In this document: piece by piece, positions 58,818 to 64,000 of the stretch
Layout of the letters: the number at the start of each line of letters is the position of its first letter
Numbering within the stretch: position 1 is the first letter of the stretch
Assembly (NCBI GenBank): GCA_006503535.1
Contig: QYRS01000001.1
Location: forward strand, 868,001 to 932,000
Length of the DNA: 64,000 nt
Reading direction: 5' to 3'
Source: Arthrinium phaeospermum
Lineage: Eukaryota; Ascomycota; Sordariomycetes; Amphisphaeriales; Apiosporaceae
Notes under the pieces: model-generated
Databases searched by the model: none
What the model was told of the DNA's origin: nothing
Seen by the model: only the letters and a program-made list of their open reading frames with translations
Program-made: the position numbers and the translations under genes

Positions 58818-59741
58818 ATGCAGCAAAGACCCAAGGCATACCTGTTCGACGTCTTTGGCACCGTGGTCAACTGGCGCTACAGCCTGGCCAAGGGGCTGGA
58901 AGCGGCGGCTCGGAAGGTGGCCGAGGAGGGGACGTCGAGCGGCGTGGATGCGGCGGTGCTGGAAAGGGCAAGGGTGATGGCGTTTAGTGACTGGGAGTGG
59001 TTTGCCTTTCAATGGTTCGTTACCCTGCCTAACTACAACTTACACCGTTTCCTTTCTTTTCTCAAGAACTCCCTAGTTGGGCATTCACTGACACTGCTGC
59101 CAAGGTCCAGGTATCAGAGATACATCGACTCGAGGGAGGTGTCCGAGAAGGGTGAGAATAACGACGAGGAAGCCGGAAAGACCGCGTTCATCCACCAGGA
59201 CGAACTGCACCGACGCAACCTCGCGACCCTGCTCGCCGAGTTCCGGCTCGAGGGCCTCTGGACCACGCCCGCGCAGACGGCGCAGCTGGTGCACCTCTGG
59301 CACGAGCTGGACGCGTGGCCCGACTCGGCGGCGGCCATCGCGCGGTTCGCGAAGCTGGGCCCCGCGGCGGCGCTGTCGGACGGGTCCGAGGCGCTCCTGG
59401 CGTCGCTCGACCGCCGCAACGGGCTGGGGTTCGACGAGGTCTGGGGGTCCGACACCTGGTCGGCGTACAAGCCGGACCCAAGCGTGTACCTCGGGGCGGT
59501 GAGGAGGTTGGGGCTGGAGCCGGGGGAGGTGGCACTCGTGGCGGCGCACTTGGGGGATCTGGCGGGGGCGAAGGGGTGTGGGCTGCGGGCGCTGTATGTG
59601 GAGAGGCCGTTTGAGGAGAGGTATACGGAGGAACAGATTGAAAGGGCGAGAAGGGAGGGGTGGGTGGATTTGTGGGTGCCTTACCGGGCGGGGAGCGGAT
59701 TGCTCGGGGTTGTGGAGCGGTTGGAGGCGATGGAGGCGTGA
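58818..59741 (+). CDS. haloacid dehalogenase type II-like hydrolase
   Basis: Two exons (58818-59014, 59111-59741) give about 275 aa. HAD motif I is AYLFDVFGTVVNW (Asp nucleophile in DVFGT). Motif II is ALSDGSEALL with its Ser. Motif III Lys is in AYKPDPSVYLGAV, and motif IV is VALVAAHLGDLAGA. The cap inserted after motif I is the helical type II kind. Family members hydrolyse 2-haloacids or are phosphatases. The intron (donor GTTCGT at 59015) is stop-free and its length is a multiple of three, so an unspliced message also stays open; the retained version inserts hydrophobic residues into the cap, so splicing is favoured. Two acceptors six nt apart (AAG 59104, CAG 59110) are both in frame. No targeting signal. 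Confidence 0.88.
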   Translation: MQQRPKAYLFDVFGTVVNWRYSLAKGLEAAARKVAEEGTSSGVDAAVLERARVMAFSDWEWFAFQWFVTLPNYNLHRFLSFLKNSLVGHSLTLLPRSRYQRYIDSREVSEKGENNDEEAGKTAFIHQDELHRRNLATLLAEFRLEGLWTTPAQTAQLVHLWHELDAWPDSAAAIARFAKLGPAAALSDGSEALLASLDRRNGLGFDEVWGSDTWSAYKPDPSVYLGAVRRLGLEPGEVALVAAHLGDLAGAKGCGLRALYVERPFEERYTEEQIERARREGWVDLWVPYRAGSGLLGVVERLEAMEA

Positions 59742-61961
59742 GAAGTCCTGGGTCATGAGCATGGTAAAGCATGCCGGGTCCGATGGGCCTTCGTCATGAA
59801 AGCAGCCAAGATCTCCGGGTATGGAGAAGTTGGAAAGTCCCAGGAGGCCAGTCAAACAAGGAGGATTTCCAGACATGGTTATGGTTTCACGTTTACTTTC
59901 GTTCCGTCGCTATTATTAGGATGCCATTCAAACATTGGGCCATCAGAATTAGGTTCACGAGAGTGGCCGGGGGAGGACGAAAGACTCCGTCGGCTACTTA
60001 CTTAGGAGAAAGTTGTTAGGCTCTTGATGTTGTCGGTAGGACCGATTACGATACTCTTGTTCGCGACCACACGAGATCATACCTCGCGCGGTGTGCCACA
60101 TCGAGGTTGCTCAGTCAACCGCAGTGCGTGGCCAAGGTTGAGGCCTCCGGGCGGTGCTCCGTCGCCGACATACGGCCGTCGGCCACGCAACTGTTGATGA
60201 TGTCCACGTGGAAGGGACATGTAATCACCAAGCCCCTCGAAGCTCCGCCTAGGAGATCCGGGGTAACGGTTGGTGGGTTCATCGGCTCGGGAGGTATGCT
60301 GCGCCGCCAGTGATCAAGTCCTTGGGACCCCTGGCTCGTTCGCCCACCCAAGAAATCTTGATGATGATTCATGAAGCTTGTTGCCAAGATCTGCCCGTTT
60401 TGTTACTCGAAGATACCAGACGTGGGTTAGTGCCGCGTCAATACAGAACACGCCTCCTTGATCTCCACGGAGATCGAAACGACTTGCTGCTTGTTTCGAA
60501 ACTGGGATACCCATCAGATACGATACCTGCTACATACTACTAATCAGTCTGAACTTGCAGTAGCCCCTACGCGCATATGCAGAAAAGCGCACTTGGGAGA
60601 AAGCCTATTCTGCTTGGTACGGGCGTCTACCCCGGGCGGCATACGTATGTACGTGCGAGAGAGATACCCGGCGCTACATCGTGCTAGTCTTGGCTCTGCT
60701 GCTTACTTACCATTATTACGACGACTGCTGCTTGGCCATGCAGACAGACTAAGTCAACTATTACGTGTTTGGTGGAACAATTGCACATTTCTTTTCTTCA
60801 GCTATCGATCCATACCTCCAGAGGTCTAGGGGTCTATCCTACATACTCGTATGCGGTTGCAGCATCTAATGGGGCAGGTAACTTGGGGTTACTTACTTAG
60901 CGTGGCTCCCAGAACCCCAGATGCCTGTGCAGATCCCCCAGTGGCCAATTGCGGGGGAGCTGTCCAGCACTGACACTGCTGAAGAACCACCATGTTTGAC
61001 TGCCAACATTGGGCTGAGCATGAATTTGCCTTGGCAAAGTCGTGACGACATCGACTCTCAATATCAGAACTTTCGATTGCTCTATTGGGCAGAGAAAACA
61101 TGCAATGTCCGTATACCATATGCCAACTTCAATTGATGCCTCATGGGCAATTCTTGTGTCCGTCCTCATTTTTGGGGTGGTAGGCAGGCAGACAGGACCG
61201 CAGGAACAGGATCAACAAGGTGAAGGAAGTCTATGGCCAGAGAGAATGCGCCGACCAATCAAGAGCCTACCAGCAAACTGCCAGATGGTCGGCCATCCGT
61301 CGTCGTGGTTTTAGACTCTGGCTCGTGCTAGGTGCATTTTCATCCTGCCCACACACTGGCTTCGTCGCCGCCATCTGTACCAGTGAGCCTTAAATCCTTA
61401 GTAATCCATACAACGCTCGTGATTCTTTCCCAATCAAAGGCAAAGCAGAAAACCGGACGGGTAAGTCGGCAGTTACAACCTGCCTGTGACACAGACATGG
61501 ACTAAGGAAGCTCCAAAGCTAAACATGCTTCTCCGCTGAGCGGGAGGTCTTGACGAGCCAGTTCGTCGGTTTGGGAAAGCCCCGGAGGCCAAACACCACA
61601 TCAATGGATGAGCCACGATACCTTGGCCTGAATGCCGATTGGGTTACTTGCGGGAAACAGGGGGGTCGTTGAGGGAGATGCCTTACCAGGTATGCTGGTC
61701 GACATCATCGACTTTCACTTCGTCTAACTGCGCCTCCTCTCTGGAGCTGGGACCGGATGTGTGACTGATGGATGATATGATTTGGGCACCGCATGTGGGA
61801 GTTACCAGGCATGCCTCGCGTGCTTAAAAGCACACAATATCCCCAGAGTATCCCAAAGAAGCTTCTATTCTCATCATCGCATCATCGCATCAAGCCCTAG
61901 TGTCTTATACCTGAGAGCTATTCAACAACTATCACACACTCTCTCCCAAGACAGTCGAAGT
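59742..61961. other. intergenic, no gene recognised
   Basis: 2.2 kb with only short frames. One GGACTAAGGAAG copy lies at 61499-61510. The DNA just before 61962 is the leader of the fasciclin gene. Confidence 0.5.
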
Positions 61962-63219
61962 ATGCAGCTGAAGCAAGTTTCCCTCAGCCTGGCGCTGGCC
62001 AGCTCGGCGTCGGCCCAGTCTCTGACTGATGCCCTCAACTCCCAGAACTCCAGCTTGTCGGTGCTCAATGGTAAGTCCCAGCATCTCCGCCTGGCTTCTT
62101 GACCACGCTACTTACTATACCATGCTAGGTCTGCTGGCCTCGAACCCCACCATCCTCTCCGCCCTGAACAACGCCCAGAACGTGACCTTCCTCGCGCCCA
62201 ACAACGACGCGCTGAACGGCGTCATCAACGGCTCCATCAACACCTACGGGGGCTCCGTCAAGGACGCGAGCTGGGTCGCCAACCTGCTCAACTACCACGT
62301 GATCAAGGGGGCGTACCAGTCGTCGGCCTTCACGGACAAGCCCGTCTTCCCCCACACGCTGCTGAACAACCAGTCCTACACCAACGTCACCGACGGCCAG
62401 GTCGTCCAGGTGCAGAAGAAGGATGGCAAGGTCGTGGCCTACAGCGGGCTGAAGTACTACTCCACCGTCAAGACAGCTGTAAGCGTCTCCCCCTTTCTTT
62501 GCTATGAATGATGGGACTGACATGTAAACCAACAGGATGTCAACTACACGGGCGGTGTGATTCACATCATCGACCGCGTCCTCATCCTCCCCCAAAACGA
62601 CACGAACACGATGACCCAGTCCAACCTCACCGCCCTGTCCGGCGCCGTCAAGGCAGCCAACATGGGCCCGCAGCTGGACGGCATGAAGGACGTGACCATC
62701 TTCGCCCCCGACAACAACGCCTTCGTCTCCATCAGCAGCCTGCTCGCCAACATGTCGGGCACGGACGTGGGCAAGATCCTGGGCTACCACGTCGTGCCCG
62801 GCACGGTGGCCTACAGCAGCATGCTCAAGAACAGCACCATCAAGGCCTCGGACGGCACCGACCTCAAGATCACCGTCGAGGACGGCGGCGCCGTCTTCGT
62901 CAACGCGGCGCGCGTCACCGTGCCCAACATCCTCGTCGGCAACGGCGTCGTCCACGTCGTCAACCAGGTCCTCAACCCCGACAACACCTCCCAGGCCCCC
63001 GACCCGTCCGCCACCACCCCGCCCACCCCCGCCTTCAACGGCGGCTCCTCGGCCAGCGGCGGCAGCGTGCCCTTCACCAGCGACGTCCCCACCCCGACCG
63101 GCGGCGGTGCCCCGGCCGCGACGGCCAGCGGACCGATCAATGCGGCCGGGCCCATGAAGACGGGCGCTGTTGGTGCGGCGGCCCTGTTTGGCGGTGCTGC
63201 TCTCCTCATCAACTGGTAA
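61962..63219 (+). CDS. two-domain fasciclin GPI-anchored protein
   Basis: Three exons (61962-62070, 62129-62478, 62536-63219) encode 380 aa; all donors are GTAAGT/GTAAGC and phases match. MQLKQVSLSLALASSASAQ is a signal peptide. The first FAS1 domain covers about residues 20-165, with NVTFLAPNNDALNGV and NYHVIKGAY. The second covers about 165-315, with VTIFAPDNNAFVSI, GYHVVPGTV and GNGVVHVVNQVL. A Pro/Gly/Ser/Thr-rich linker (about 318-358) and a small-residue and hydrophobic end (GAVGAAALFGGAALLINW) suggest GPI attachment. Fasciclin proteins act in cell-surface adhesion; several N-glycosylation sites (NVT, NGS, NQS) fit. Confidence 0.94.
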
Positions 63220-64000
63220 TTACAGCGCTCGCGCACGTTTGGGCTATTTCATTTGTCTTGTCGTCAACCATCACCGAGGGTGAGAGTTTTGAAGTTTATT
63301 CATTGATCAGTCCGTCATTCTCAGTGCATGTCTGTTCAAACCAACATAGCATCCTCATCTTTGGCGGGCAATAGCTTCGTTCCTTGCGACCTGCAATGTT
63401 TTCATTGGTGGAAAGAGTGAGGCTAGCTAGCTGAGCCTGCAAAGGTGCGATAGTATCTGAGCCTGCAAAGGTGCGATAGTATTAATAATTGGTATCTTAT
63501 ACTCTCTACGTCTCCCAAAGTGGTTTTCGCTTGTCCAACGACGTATTGTTTCGCTTGTTAATTGGATGTGATAGCCACTACAACACCCATAACATTGTGG
63601 TGACGGAATCAGAGTCATCCCGATAGCATCGTCTGATGCCTCGTCTATACAGCACAGTTCAACCTCACTCATGTCCAAATTGCCCAGTCGACCACCATTG
63701 TGTTCAGGCGTCCCCCATTAATATGGTTTTCCGGATCAGACACATGGCCATGCCAAGGTCCTCCTCTCAGCGGACAATTCGGGGTTAGGCGCCATGTGCG
63801 AATATTCAACTCGCTCCGGCTGCCCCCGGTCTTATCCATGAAACGCTTGAGGTACCAGGCGCAGGCGTGGTCTGAAGGCAACATTTGCTACCGGCCTTGA
63901 AACCCGGCAAAGCCTCGCTCCTCGCGCCGGAAAGATACCCAGGTGTGCTGGAAAGTGGTACAGCCGCTGAAGACGGACCGGCGCCAGAGTCTGTCGGCTC
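63220..64000. other. 3' flank and right window edge
   Basis: Contains a 26-bp tandem duplication. A gene may begin beyond the edge, but no start, domain or splice pattern is visible in the last 500 bases. Confidence 0.45.
63431..63482. repeat. exact 2 x 26-bp tandem repeat
   Basis: The unit starting CTGAGCCTGCAAAGGTGCGA and ending TAGTAT occurs twice in a row (63431-63456 and 63457-63482) without mismatch. It lies 212 nt after the fasciclin stop and looks like a recent local duplication. Confidence 0.9.

Overview
The window looks like chromosomal DNA of a filamentous ascomycete, most likely a sordariomycete (possibly Sordariales). I infer this from short introns (mostly 47-126 nt) with GTAAGT, GTATGT or GTACGT donors and CTNAC-like branch sites, strong G/C preference at third codon positions, solitary genes with their own TATA boxes, a tRNA-Phe with a short intron, and fungal families: CFEM, Zn2Cys6, fasciclin, GH6 with CBM1, and DUF1996. 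No operons, CRISPR arrays or intact transposons were seen.

Left third (0-21 kb): two divergently oriented paralogous secreted cysteine proteins (1.5-2.3 kb and 10.7-11.7 kb) flank a single-pass membrane protein with a proline-rich cytoplasmic tail (5.0-7.1 kb) and a Derlin (7.6-8.8 kb). An MFS sugar transporter and an intronless MlrC/M81-type metallopeptidase follow on the minus strand. Next come an intron-containing tRNA-Phe, a periplasmic-binding-protein-like protein, a FAM210/DUF1279-like mitochondrial protein, and nucleoside diphosphate kinase with a long, stop-free 5' leader.

Middle (21-43 kb): this region holds a secreted GH36 alpha-galactosidase, a second MFS sugar transporter, a CFEM GPI-anchored protein, an HD-domain cyanamide-hydratase-like protein, AP-2 mu (whose last two codons lie in a 7-nt terminal exon), a CBM1-GH6 cellobiohydrolase and a DUF1996 secreted protein. 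The cellobiohydrolase promoter carries three 11-bp direct repeats at exactly 20-bp spacing. The DUF1996 gene is broken by a one-base frameshift.

Right third (43-64 kb): this region holds an Old Yellow Enzyme and two proteins of an unrecognised family (45.0-46.5 and 50.1-51.8 kb) that share a core motif set and an intron at the same place and phase. Between those two lies a frameshifted AA7/BBE-type flavin oxidase. Beyond them are a secreted six-hairpin hydrolase-like protein, a Zn2Cys6 regulator, a type II haloacid dehalogenase-like protein and a two-domain fasciclin GPI protein.

Functionally the window mixes housekeeping genes (AP-2 mu, NDK, Derlin, tRNA) with genes for plant-polysaccharide breakdown and sugar uptake (GH6, GH36, possibly AA7 and the six-hairpin enzyme, two MFS transporters). 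The best candidate for undescribed biology is the paired unknown family at 45-52 kb. All exon boundaries were deduced by eye from splice consensus, reading phase and family similarity; none was checked by alignment.
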